From an uncultured Asticcacaulis sp. (GTDB taxonomy: Bacteria > Pseudomonadota > Alphaproteobacteria > Caulobacterales > Caulobacteraceae): DNA of 25,131 nucleotides. The stretch is taken from positions 1 through 25,131 of the forward strand of contig CAMLLA010000007.1 in NCBI GenBank assembly GCA_946480525.1, given 5' to 3'. The notes below the pieces were generated by a model. It did not search any database and was not told where the DNA came from. It saw nothing but the letters and a program-made list of their open reading frames with translations. This document shows positions 1-7,191 of the stretch, in pieces. The first letter of the stretch is position 1. Each line of letters starts with the position of its first letter. The position numbers and the translations under genes are program-made.

Positions 1-45
1 TTCCAGCAGCCCGAAGGTCAGGCTCATTCCGTGGGTACGGCGCAT
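1..45 (-). CDS. 5' end of an unidentified leftward gene (partial)
   Basis: On the minus strand an ATG at 45-43 opens a frame that runs off the left edge without a stop. It gives 15 residues, MRRTHGMSLTFGLLE. A GGAG ribosome-binding sequence lies about five bases upstream of the ATG, which is the main reason for calling it. A second in-frame ATG at 27-25 is possible. Too little protein is visible to assign a family. The gene would be divergent from parA, across a 668-bp gene-free region. Confidence 0.35.
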   Translation of the reverse strand, partial: MRRTHGMSLTFGLLE

Positions 46-556
46 CGGTTCTCCGGCAGGCGTGAATCGGGAGCGTGAAACTGTATCTCCATATGAACAC
101 TTAAACCAGGGGTCAGGCAAGGCCCCTCCCCTCTCCCTCCAACGCTGGCTTTGCCGTTCGCCGCCGGTAATCTTTGATTAACCAAATCAGCCCACCCGTG
201 GTCTTGCCCATTCGTCCGCATGACGGGATGAGGGCTTGTCTTCTCGTATCGTGTGCCCGCGTGTTGTGAAGTCCCCCTACCCACCTGTTGCCATAGCCAT
301 CTGTCCACCCGCGCGCGCGCCATCATTTCGACCGGGCGACATGTAGCGGTCACAACTAGCGGACGCAGAGACAGGTCGGCATCACGACAGGCCAAAATAT
401 AGACACATCAACACGTCGCTTCGTGCGCGTGTCGGTAAGGCTGCGCGTCCACACGCCAGGATGATGGGGTGAGGGCGCCTCCGCGCGCCGGATTTTGCAC
501 CTGTCGTCAGGTCTGCATGTCGAGATCATGGCATATCCGCAGGCCATCACGCCGTG

Positions 557-597
557 TTTTCCACACACCCGCGTGGGGAGGGGTCGGATTATCCACA
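557..597 (+). promoter_or_regulatory. DnaA-box-like pair upstream of parA
   Basis: TTATCCACA at 589-597 is an exact match to the DnaA-box consensus. TTTTCCACA at 557-565 differs at one position. The two are in the same orientation, 32 bp apart. They may bind DnaA for replication or for control of parA. A lone pair is not proof of an origin; the stronger origin candidate lies downstream of repA. Confidence 0.45.
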
Positions 598-660
598 TAT
601 TGAGGTCTGGACAGGCCCGCATGTTAACAATGCGTTAGTCATGGGCGTTTACCATTTGGC

Positions 661-670
661 GTGTCCACAC
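661..670. promoter_or_regulatory. Putative parA operator (GTGTCCACAC)
   Basis: GTGTCCACAC is a near-perfect palindrome (GTGT-CC-ACAC) ending 43 bp before the parA ATG, where a repressor could block transcription. The same 10-mer occurs upstream of repA at 1935-1944, and its GTCCACAC core at 447-454 and 1920-1927. Ribbon-helix-helix partners in ParA operons often repress their own operon through such short repeats. The binding protein here is inferred, not shown. Confidence 0.45.
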
Positions 671-713
671 CTTGAGCGGTCCTCAGGTCCGGTCGTCGAA
701 AGGTAGTAAGTCT

Positions 714-1406
714 ATGAAAACCCTGGCTATTGTTTCGCAGAAGGGTGGCGTCGGCAAGACGACCATCGCCGTTCACATCGCGGTCGCCGCGGCCTCCGCC
801 GGTTACAGCGTCGCGATTATCGACCTCGATCCGCAGGCCACGGCCGCGCAATGGTCCGACTGGCGCAACGCCGGAAGCGGGGAAGGGGCCACTGAAAACC
901 CCGTTGTCGTCGCCGCTCCGCACGCCCGTCTGGCCGCCACGATCAAGGAAGCCGACAAGATGGGCGTCGACCTGGTCATCCTCGATTCGCCGCCGGCAGC
1001 CGACTCCGCGGCCGTCGCCGCCGCCAAGATCGCCGACCTGGTGCTGATCCCGACGCGCGCCTCGGCCTTCGACCTGCACGCCATCAAGACGACGGCCGAG
1101 CTGGTTCGCGTCGCGCAAAAGCCCGCCAGCGTGCTGCTGAACGCGGTGCCGGCGCGCGCCAATGCACTGATCGAAGAGGTGGCGACCGTCATCCATTCGC
1201 TCAGTCTGAACATCGCGCCGGTGTGTCTGGTCGATCGCGCCGCCCTGCGTCACGCCGTCATCAACGGTCAGACGGCGGGCGAATTCGAGCCCAACGGCAA
1301 GGCCGCCGACGAGGTCAACAAGCTCTACACGTGGGTGTGTGGACGTCTCGACATGCCGACCACTCCACAAAAAGTTACAAACGAACCGCTTAAAGGTGCC
1401 GCATGA
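714..1406 (+). CDS. parA: ParA-family partition ATPase
   Basis: A 230-residue Walker-type ATPase that positions and segregates the replicon on the nucleoid. The deviant Walker A motif KGGVGKTT is at residues 10-17, the Walker A' Asp in IIDLDPQ at about 39, and Walker B VILDSPP at 88-94. The chain is short and lacks an N-terminal helix-turn-helix, as in small (type Ib-like) ParAs, whose partner is usually a ribbon-helix-helix protein; that is what follows. The ATG at 714 is chosen because Walker A then sits at the usual distance from the start and an AAGG lies about 10 bases upstream; a TTG at 672 would add 14 unlikely residues. The stop overlaps the next start (ATGA). A reverse copy of GTCCACAC lies in the 3' end (1337-1344). 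Confidence 0.93.
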   Translation: MKTLAIVSQKGGVGKTTIAVHIAVAAASAGYSVAIIDLDPQATAAQWSDWRNAGSGEGATENPVVVAAPHARLAATIKEADKMGVDLVILDSPPAADSAAVAAAKIADLVLIPTRASAFDLHAIKTTAELVRVAQKPASVLLNAVPARANALIEEVATVIHSLSLNIAPVCLVDRAALRHAVINGQTAGEFEPNGKAADEVNKLYTWVCGRLDMPTTPQKVTNEPLKGAA

Positions 1407-1756
1407 GCAAGTCCAACGCCCGTCCGAGTTTAGCCGAACGCCTGGCCGCCGTCGCCGGTCCCCAGGTCCAGCCCGCCGCCATCATCGCCCGCGAAGCCGC
1501 GCCGGAGCCGGCCGTCGCCATCCAGGCGCCGCGCGTAAAGCCGAAGCCCGTGGTTGTTGCGCCTCAGCCGGTCGCAGATGCCGCGCCCAAGGCGCGCGAC
1601 GGCAAAACGATGATCGCCGGTTATTTCAGCCCGCAGATGGCCAAGGCCGTCAAGCTGCTGGCCGTCGAACGCGACACGACGGTGCAGGCGCTGATAGGGG
1701 AGGGGCTGGATGCCATTCTTCACAAATATGGGAAACATCCGATGGGTGAAAGGTAA
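1403..1756 (+). CDS. Ribbon-helix-helix protein, probable ParB-type partner of ParA
   Basis: A 117-residue protein translationally coupled to parA (ATGA overlap; AAGG six bases before the start). Residues 1-67 are an Ala/Pro/Val-rich, probably disordered tail. Residues 68-111 look like a ribbon-helix-helix DNA-binding domain: strand KTMIAGYF (68-75), helix A about 76-90, turn at DTT, helix B about 92-109. In small ParA systems the second gene encodes the centromere-binding protein, whose flexible N-terminus stimulates the ATPase, and it often represses the operon. The fold is read from the pattern of residues and the role from position. It is not a classical ParB, having no ParB/Srx nuclease domain. 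An antitoxin-like RHH protein is a less likely alternative, as no toxin gene is adjacent. Confidence 0.75.
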   Translation: MSKSNARPSLAERLAAVAGPQVQPAAIIAREAAPEPAVAIQAPRVKPKPVVVAPQPVADAAPKARDGKTMIAGYFSPQMAKAVKLLAVERDTTVQALIGEGLDAILHKYGKHPMGER

Positions 1757-1760
1757 GGCT

Positions 1761-1783
1761 TGCAGGAGGCAGGGCCTCCTGCA
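1761..1783. other. Hairpin after the par operon (first of two related)
   Basis: Perfect 10-bp stem TGCAGGAGGC / GCCTCCTGCA with a 3-base loop, starting four bases after the stop of the ribbon-helix-helix gene. No T-run follows, so it is not a textbook terminator alone. It may protect the 3' end of the transcript or act with the terminator at 1820. A similar hairpin occurs at 1887-1909. Confidence 0.55.
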
Positions 1784-1819
1784 CCTCGATACTCGGTAGA
1801 GTCTAACCCATTAAATAAT

Positions 1820-1850
1820 AAAAGCCGGGCCCCTAGAGGGTCCGGCTTTT
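1820..1850 (+). terminator. Rho-independent terminator of the par operon
   Basis: Stem AAAAGCCGGGCCC (1820-1832) pairs with GGGTCCGGCTTTT (1838-1850) over 13 positions with one G-U pair, a 5-base loop and a terminal T-run. The A-run on the left also makes it usable in the reverse direction. It separates the par operon from repA, so repA needs its own promoter in 1850-1995. Confidence 0.85.
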
Positions 1851-1886
1851 GTTATTTAAATGATTAAACGCTGTCGCGTTCCGGGG

Positions 1887-1909
1887 TGCAGGGGTCCGAG
1901 ACCCCTGCA
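1887..1909. other. Hairpin upstream of repA (second of two related)
   Basis: Perfect 10-bp stem TGCAGGGGTC / GACCCCTGCA with a 3-base loop CGA. It shares the TGCAGG.G pattern with the hairpin at 1761-1783 but differs at paired positions, keeping base pairing. It lies 87 bp before the repA ATG and just before the two GTCCACAC motifs, so it could be part of the repA control region. Confidence 0.5.
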
Positions 1910-1919
1910 AAACCTACCC

Positions 1920-1944
1920 GTCCACACACCGTACGTGTCCACAC
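1920..1944. promoter_or_regulatory. Two GTCCACAC motifs in the repA upstream region
   Basis: GTCCACAC occurs at 1920-1927 and, within GTGTCCACAC, at 1937-1944. The copies are 17 bp apart and end about 51 bp before the repA ATG. A TTGACT at 1954-1959 could be a -35 element just downstream. The same motif precedes parA at 661-670, suggesting one regulator (the ribbon-helix-helix protein or RepA) controls both copy number and partition. That link is inference. Confidence 0.45.
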
Positions 1945-1995
1945 GCGGAACAATTGACTCCTGCTCGCGAAGGAATCATGACAGGCTGAGTTGTT

Positions 1996-2964
1996 ATGAC
2001 CCGCCGTCGCGATCCGAACGCCGAACTCGACCTGTTTATTCCTCTGCTGCACGATGTGTCGCTGAAGGATCAGCGCGAGACCATGGAGCGTCCGTTCTTC
2101 TCGCTCCAGAAGCGCAAGCGGCTCAAGCCCATTGAATACAAATCGCCCGACGGCGAGGTCTGGGTCAAGGTCGAAGCCATGCCGGCCTATGGCATGGCGA
2201 CCATCTGGGACGCCGACATCCTGATCTGGGCGGCGTCGGCTCTGGCGCGCATGAAGGCCCAGGGCGTGAACGATCTGCCGCGGACGCTGCGCACCACGAC
2301 CTACGACCTGTTGCGCGCCATCAAGCGCGACACCGGCGGCAAGGCCTACCAGGAACTCCAGGCCGCCCTCCAGCGCCTGGAAACCACCTCCATCCGCACA
2401 TCGCTCAGGGCGCCCACCCGACGGACCGAAGCCCAGTTTGGCTGGCTCGACGGCTGGACCCTGGAAATCGACCAGGCGACGGGTCAGCCGCGCGGCATGA
2501 CGCTGACCCTGTCGAACTGGGTCTATGAAGGCATTGTCGGCGACCGATCGCTTTTGACCATGCACAGCGACTATTTCCTGCTGACCGGCGGACTGGAGCG
2601 GTCATTGTACCGCATCGCCCACAAGCATGCCGGTGTGCAACCCGAAGGCTGGCTGTGCCGCACGGAGGTCCTGCACACCAAGACCGGATCCGACAGCCCG
2701 CCGAAAGAGTTCAACCGCATGCTGCGCAAGGTGGTCGAGCGCAACCAGCCGCCGGAATACGACCTGAAGCTCACGACGACCCAGGACGGCTCTCCGGCCC
2801 TGTTCGTCATCAGCCGCATGGCCGCGCTGGAAGGGGCGGTGGCGGCCGAGCTGGCCCATCTCAATGCCCGCGATGGCCTGCCTGCGCCCGGCAAAGCCGG
2901 TGGGAAAACACGGAAAACCCCGGTAAAGACAAAGGCCGCCGCCAAAACCGCGGTCGAGGCCTAA
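1996..2964 (+). CDS. repA: Replication initiator protein RepA (RPA family)
   Basis: A 322-residue plasmid/chromid initiator of the 'replication initiator protein A' type common on secondary replicons of alphaproteobacteria. It would bind the iterons downstream and recruit the host helicase with DnaA. Recognisable family features are the start RRRDPNAELDLF, the block MERPFFSLQKRKR around residues 30-43, the WDADILIWAAS segment near 75-85, and the LTMHSDYFLLTGGLERSLYRIAHKH segment near 185-210. The last 25 or so residues form a Lys/Ala-rich tail, probably flexible and DNA-contacting. The ATG at 1996 is the only sensible start: an earlier ATG at 1978 meets a stop within four codons. The Shine-Dalgarno sequence is weak, which would keep initiator levels low. 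It has its own upstream region, behind the par terminator. Confidence 0.9.
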   Translation: MTRRRDPNAELDLFIPLLHDVSLKDQRETMERPFFSLQKRKRLKPIEYKSPDGEVWVKVEAMPAYGMATIWDADILIWAASALARMKAQGVNDLPRTLRTTTYDLLRAIKRDTGGKAYQELQAALQRLETTSIRTSLRAPTRRTEAQFGWLDGWTLEIDQATGQPRGMTLTLSNWVYEGIVGDRSLLTMHSDYFLLTGGLERSLYRIAHKHAGVQPEGWLCRTEVLHTKTGSDSPPKEFNRMLRKVVERNQPPEYDLKLTTTQDGSPALFVISRMAALEGAVAAELAHLNARDGLPAPGKAGGKTRKTPVKTKAAAKTAVEA

Positions 2965-2967
2965 GTT

Positions 2968-3151
2968 TTTGTTTTATCGCGATATTTAAAGCGAAAACCG
3001 CTTCACACTTTTCGCCATATCGCTCTAGGGCTTTGTTTTGGCGCGATATTTAAGCCGAAAACCGTTGGACACTTTTCGGCATATCGCTCTAGGGCTTTGT
3101 TTTGGCGCGATATTTAAGCCGAAAACCGTTGGACACTTTTCGGCATATCGC
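2968..3151. repeat. Three 64-bp tandem repeats with an internal dyad
   Basis: Units at 2968-3031, 3032-3095 and 3096-3151 (the last cut short) begin right after the repA stop with an exact 64-bp period. Units 2 and 3 are nearly identical; unit 1 has diverged. Each holds an interrupted palindrome: GCGATAT and GCCGAAAA on the left, TTTTCGGC and ATATCGC on the right (dyads 2979-3023, 3043-3087, 3107-3151). Unit 1 instead has GCGAAAA/TTTTCGC, so one pair is flipped from C-G to G-C with pairing kept. Candidate roles are a centromere for the ParA/RHH pair, a RepA site, or an RNA structure on the repA transcript. No spacers, so not CRISPR. Confidence 0.85.
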
Positions 3152-3158
3152 GTCATGA

Positions 3159-3580
3159 TTATCGGGGGAACGCCCACTCGATTATCTCCTACATCCCGTT
3201 ATTCACAAGGCGACAGCGGGGAAAAGACGGGAGAGGGCAGGGGAAAATTATCGGGGGATCACACACCTGATTCGCCAATCTGCCACCAAATGGCGTGCCC
3301 GTCCCGGCCATCGGGGGATTACACACCCGATTTGGCCATCTCTTCGTCAGGTGATTCTCTCCAAAAGAGGCAGGGGACCGGGTTTGCACCCCATTTCGAA
3401 TAAGCGTCGGGGGATCACACACCCTGAGGCCCGGGAACATCGCGCGTACATCTGTGGGTAAATTTGTGGATAGATTCGTCTGCGTGGCTCTGGCGCTCGG
3501 GGTATTGCCCACTTCCGCTACGGGGGAACACACGCTGTCAAACCGGGGGAACACCCACTGAAACACGGGGTATCACACAC
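3159..3580 (+). repeat. Iteron array (eight CGGGGG-A/T-ACACAC copies)
   Basis: Eight direct copies of a motif near CGGGG(G/T)ATCACACAC start at 3163, 3252, 3312, 3408, 3498, 3521, 3544 and 3566. The last four are 22-23 bp apart, the spacing usual for initiator-binding iterons; the first four are looser, 60-96 bp. Copies 1-3 also have flanking ATCG and CGAT-like sequence on the far side, making small dyads (clearest at 3310-3331). Direct repeats next to repA are the standard RepA-binding sites of iteron replicons. RepA binding is inferred from position. Confidence 0.8.
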
Positions 3581-3655
3581 TAAGGCATCATTTAAATGCC
3601 TGAAATAAAAAGCGAAAAATGCCCTTTAACCCGCCTTAACTTACTTAAGGATTCT

Positions 3656-3661
3656 TATAAT
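3656..3661 (+). promoter_or_regulatory. Candidate -10 element (TATAAT) in the origin-proximal AT-rich segment
   Basis: An exact TATAAT in otherwise GC-rich surroundings. The best -35 candidates upstream (TTAACT around 3636-3641) have poor spacing, so the call rests on the -10 alone. A transcript from here would run through the hairpin at 3707-3740 toward the DUF4129 operon. A second exact TATAAT is at 3776-3781, also without a clear -35. Confidence 0.35.
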
Positions 3662-3706
3662 AGACTCTTAAAGGAAGAACGATGTGAAGCTGCAGCGTGC
3701 GAGGCT

Positions 3707-3740
3707 GCGGACCCTGGCCTTGGAAGAGGGCCGGGTCCGC
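3707..3740 (+). other. Strong GC hairpin between origin and the DUF4129 operon
   Basis: GCGGACCC-T-GGCC (3707-3719) pairs with GGCC-GGGTCCGC (3729-3740): 12 bp with a single bulged T and a 9-base loop. Another small stem (ACCC/GGGT) follows near 3747-3758. There is no T-run, so this is not an intrinsic terminator. It could be a structured 5' leader or a small RNA at the origin; the sequence does not decide. Confidence 0.45.
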
Positions 3741-3779
3741 GCCCAACCCGCGAAGGGTGTGTGGCGCATAGGCGTTATA

Positions 3780-3821
3780 ATGCACCGTAAGCTATTGACG
3801 CTGTTGATGACTGCCGCTTAA
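3780..3821 (+). other. 13-codon leader frame resembling a signal peptide
   Basis: An ATG at 3780 opens MHRKLLTLLMTAA and stops at TAA, 10 bases before the ATG assigned to the DUF4129 gene. A basic start followed by a hydrophobic run and Ala-Ala looks like the beginning of a secretion signal, but the frame differs from that of the downstream gene. It may be a chance frame, a coupled leader peptide, or the true start of the DUF4129 protein broken by an indel or sequencing error. Confidence 0.3.
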
Positions 3822-3831
3822 GTGAGCAACC

Positions 3832-4617
3832 ATGCCGGGAGGGGACCGGTGTGTACTCTCCGGGGATTCCAATATCGTGTCAGCGTCCGGCTTCCAGGCG
3901 ACAGGTTGGCAGGCAGCAGGTGTGCAGTCTCCGGCCGCAAGCGCTGCTCCCGTGGCCGCGCAACCAGGTCCTGGCCTCAGCATCGAGGAAGCCCGCAAGC
4001 TGATCCAGGCAGTCAATGCCGACAAGGACCTTCAAACCTCGTTTGCCCACACACCCAAACCGGATCCCAACGCCGGCGAATTCTGGCGCCAGCTGGCCGA
4101 GGACATGGGCAAGGCCATCAAGGGTGTGAGCGAACTGCTGGGGCCGGTGGCGCCCGTCCTGCCTTACCTGCTGTACGCGCTTGGCATCGCCGTCATCCTG
4201 CTCCTGCTGTCACCGGTCGTGCGCCTGTTCCTGACCACGCGGTTCGAACGGCTGATTGCCCGGGACCACTTGCGCGCAGATACCGCCTGGCGCCCGTCGC
4301 GAGCGGCCGTGGTCGCCATCCTGAGCGATATCGATGCGTTGGCAGGAGAGGGGCGCTACGACGAAGCCGTCCACCTCCTGCTGGTGCGGTCGGTGGCGGA
4401 CATCAACGCCTTCCGGCCGGACATGGTGCGCCCGCACTATTCCTCACGCGACATTCTCACACACCCGCTATTGCCCGAAGACGCCCGCCCGGCGTTCCGC
4501 GCCATCGTCGAGTGGGTGGAAAAGAGCTATTTCGCCGGCCTTTCGGTCGGCCGGGCGGGCTTTGACGCCTGCCGTCAGGCCTATGTCGATTTCGTTGCCG
4601 CCGAAGGGATTGCCTGA
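3832..4617 (+). CDS. DUF4129-type membrane protein, first gene of the MoxR operon
   Basis: A 261-residue protein with one strong transmembrane segment (about 107-134) between a mostly polar N-terminal half and a cytoplasmic C-terminal domain. The C-terminal pattern, with the helix YDEAVHLLLVRSVADI (176-191) and a distal SYFAGLSVGRAGFDACRQAY block (232-251), fits DUF4129 proteins found next to MoxR ATPases. Function unknown; family context suggests a membrane component served by MoxR. The start is uncertain: 3832 is the first ATG in frame, with only a weak AAGTGAG upstream, and no signal peptide is encoded although family members often have one. An out-of-frame signal-like leader lies directly upstream. 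Stop and next start overlap as TGATG. Confidence 0.75.
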   Translation: MPGGDRCVLSGDSNIVSASGFQATGWQAAGVQSPAASAAPVAAQPGPGLSIEEARKLIQAVNADKDLQTSFAHTPKPDPNAGEFWRQLAEDMGKAIKGVSELLGPVAPVLPYLLYALGIAVILLLLSPVVRLFLTTRFERLIARDHLRADTAWRPSRAAVVAILSDIDALAGEGRYDEAVHLLLVRSVADINAFRPDMVRPHYSSRDILTHPLLPEDARPAFRAIVEWVEKSYFAGLSVGRAGFDACRQAYVDFVAAEGIA

Positions 4618-6234
4618 TGCCGGGGTTTGCCCTGCCGAAAATCACAGTCCCTGAGACGCGGCGCTGGCTGCCGGCCGTGGCGCTGGTACTGTGCCTGTCG
4701 ATGTTCGGCATGGTGGCGGTCGCCATGCTCACGGTGGGTGCGGATCCCGAAAGCGGACCGTCATCGCTTCCGACCTCAACGGCGGCCCAGGGCTATCAGG
4801 GGCTCAAACGGCTGCTGGTGGAGCGCGGTCACACCGTATCGAGCAACCGTTTCGAAGACAGCACGGGAGAGGCGGGGGGCGATGCGCAGCAGCCCCGGCA
4901 CAGCGACATCGAACTCATCACGCTCAACTATGACGGCATGGGGCTTGTCCGGCAGGTGCGTTCCCGATCTTCCGCCCAATCTTCAGACCCGTCTTCCGCA
5001 TCGTCTTCGGCGTCGGCCCAATCCTCCACGTCGCAGGCTGCGGACGAAGAGCAACACGATGTCCCGGACAAGCGGCGGTCCGATCACGTCCTTTATAAAC
5101 CCCTTGGCAGGGTCGTCATTGTTGTCGCGCCGAAATGGGCGTCGGGACAGGCGCTGGGCAAACCCAGGTGGGGCGGCGACCCGCAACCCTATCCCGAACA
5201 CGTGCTGCGCCGGATGCTGATGGTCCTGTCGCCGGTCGACTCACGCCCGTCGCCGAACGCGGACTATGACGAAGACAGCGGCGAAAGCGACTGGATCCGG
5301 ACGCAGGCGCCCCCCGGCAAGGAAGTCTATGACGACGGCACAAACCTGCTGACCTACGACATGCCCGTCTACGACATCCGCCATTCGCGCGTCACAGGCC
5401 CCGTCACGGTTCATGGTGCAGCAAATGCGGGTTCAACGGGCCAGACGGTGTTTCGCACACCCATGCCGGTGGGTGCGATCACCGATTTGCAGTCGATCAC
5501 CGGGCCGAACCTGACCCCGGTGCTGCTCGGCCCGAACGGCGAGGCCCTGATCTCGCGCGTCACCGTCACGCAGGGCCGCCGCCAGCCGGTCGCCCCCGTG
5601 TATCTGGTCAGCGATCCCGACCTGCTCAACAACCAGATCCTGGCCGATCCGAAAAAGGTCGTCGCCGCGCTTGCCATCATCGAGGGCCTGGCGCCCCAAA
5701 GCCAGACCAAGACCCAAACACCCGGGGCAAAGGCGCGCCCGTCCGTGGTGTTCAACCTGACCTTCAACAACCTGTCGGTCGATCGCGACCTGCTGCATGC
5801 CCTGAGCCGCCCGCCCTGGCTTGGCGTGAGCCTGAGCCTGGTCCTGCTGGGCCTGGGCCTGACCTGGGCGGCGTTCAGCCGCTTCGGACCGCCTCTGCCG
5901 GTGGCGGCCGGACCGGCGCTGGGCCGCGGTGTGCGGGTTCTGGCGGACAATGCGGCCCGCATCATGGCCATCGCGGTCAAGGAATCGAAACTCGGCCCCG
6001 CCTATGCCCAGCTCGTCCGCGACGAGGTCCTGAAGGCGAGGGGGCACCGCCTGAGCAATAGCCAGCAATCCCCGGATGAGCTGGCCGACCGCATCGGGCG
6101 CCTCTATGGCGCCACGGACACATATACCGACCTCAAGGCAGGGGCCGCGGGACTCTTCACAGTGCATCAGCTGATCGACTACGCGCGCCGGCTGCATGCC
6201 TGGAAGGAACAGATTGGAAGATCGGAGATCGCAC

Positions 6235-6248
<14 letters not shown>
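4617..6248 (+). CDS. DUF4350-type membrane protein
   Basis: A 543-residue protein anchored by an N-terminal transmembrane helix (about 17-39) and a second helix (401-420), so most of the chain is probably periplasmic with a cytoplasmic tail of about 120 residues. The start matches DUF4350 proteins: after the first helix comes a segment on a ligand-binding-like fold ([19 protein letters not shown]), then [15 protein letters not shown] at 328-342, a family hallmark. Residues 117-143 form a Ser/Ala-rich low-complexity insert followed by an acidic stretch. DUF4350 genes are regular neighbours of moxR and DUF58 genes; function unknown. Its start is coupled to the previous gene by TGATG, and its 3' end overlaps moxR by 14 bp. 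Confidence 0.8.

Positions 6249-7191
<943 letters not shown>

Larger units (their letters stand above)
46..713. other. Gene-free region upstream of parA
   Basis: About 670 bp with no convincing gene. The short minus-strand open frames here lack good starts and have no recognisable domain. It holds one perfect DnaA box (589-597), a near match (557-565), two GTCCACAC motifs (447-454 and 663-670), and an AT-richer patch around 168-188. Such a region beside a parA operon commonly carries the partition site and parA operator. The assignment to centromere or operator function is inference from position and motif content. Confidence 0.5.
2965..3680. other. Probable replication origin (oriV)
   Basis: This gene-free stretch after repA joins the 64-bp repeats, the iterons, three DnaA-box-like sites (TTATTCACA 3199-3207; TGTGGGTAA 3453-3461 and TGTGGATAG 3465-3473, both minus strand, each one base off consensus) and an AT-rich segment at about 3587-3680 that could be the unwinding region. 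That segment begins with AGGCAT (3583-3588) facing ATGCCT (3596-3601) around ATTTAAAT. Together these are the parts expected of an iteron origin. Start-site and direction cannot be read from sequence alone. Confidence 0.75.

Noticed and set aside
211..476. Direct repeat between 211-236 and 446-476 (CGTCC...GGATGA...GAGGG)
   Set aside because: Only about two thirds identity with gaps; may be chance in GC-rich DNA.
2968..3580. CRISPR-like repeat array
   Set aside because: The 64-bp units are contiguous without unique spacers, and the iterons are short and unevenly spaced beside repA; no cas genes.
3596..3790. 64-residue open frame in the AT-rich origin segment
   Set aside because: No ribosome-binding site, no family likeness, and it crosses the AT-rich stretch and the strong hairpin; better read as non-coding.
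3822..4565. 247-residue plus-strand frame overlapping the DUF4129 gene
   Set aside because: Arg/Pro/Ala-rich shadow of the DUF4129 frame. The other frame carries the transmembrane helix and conserved domain.
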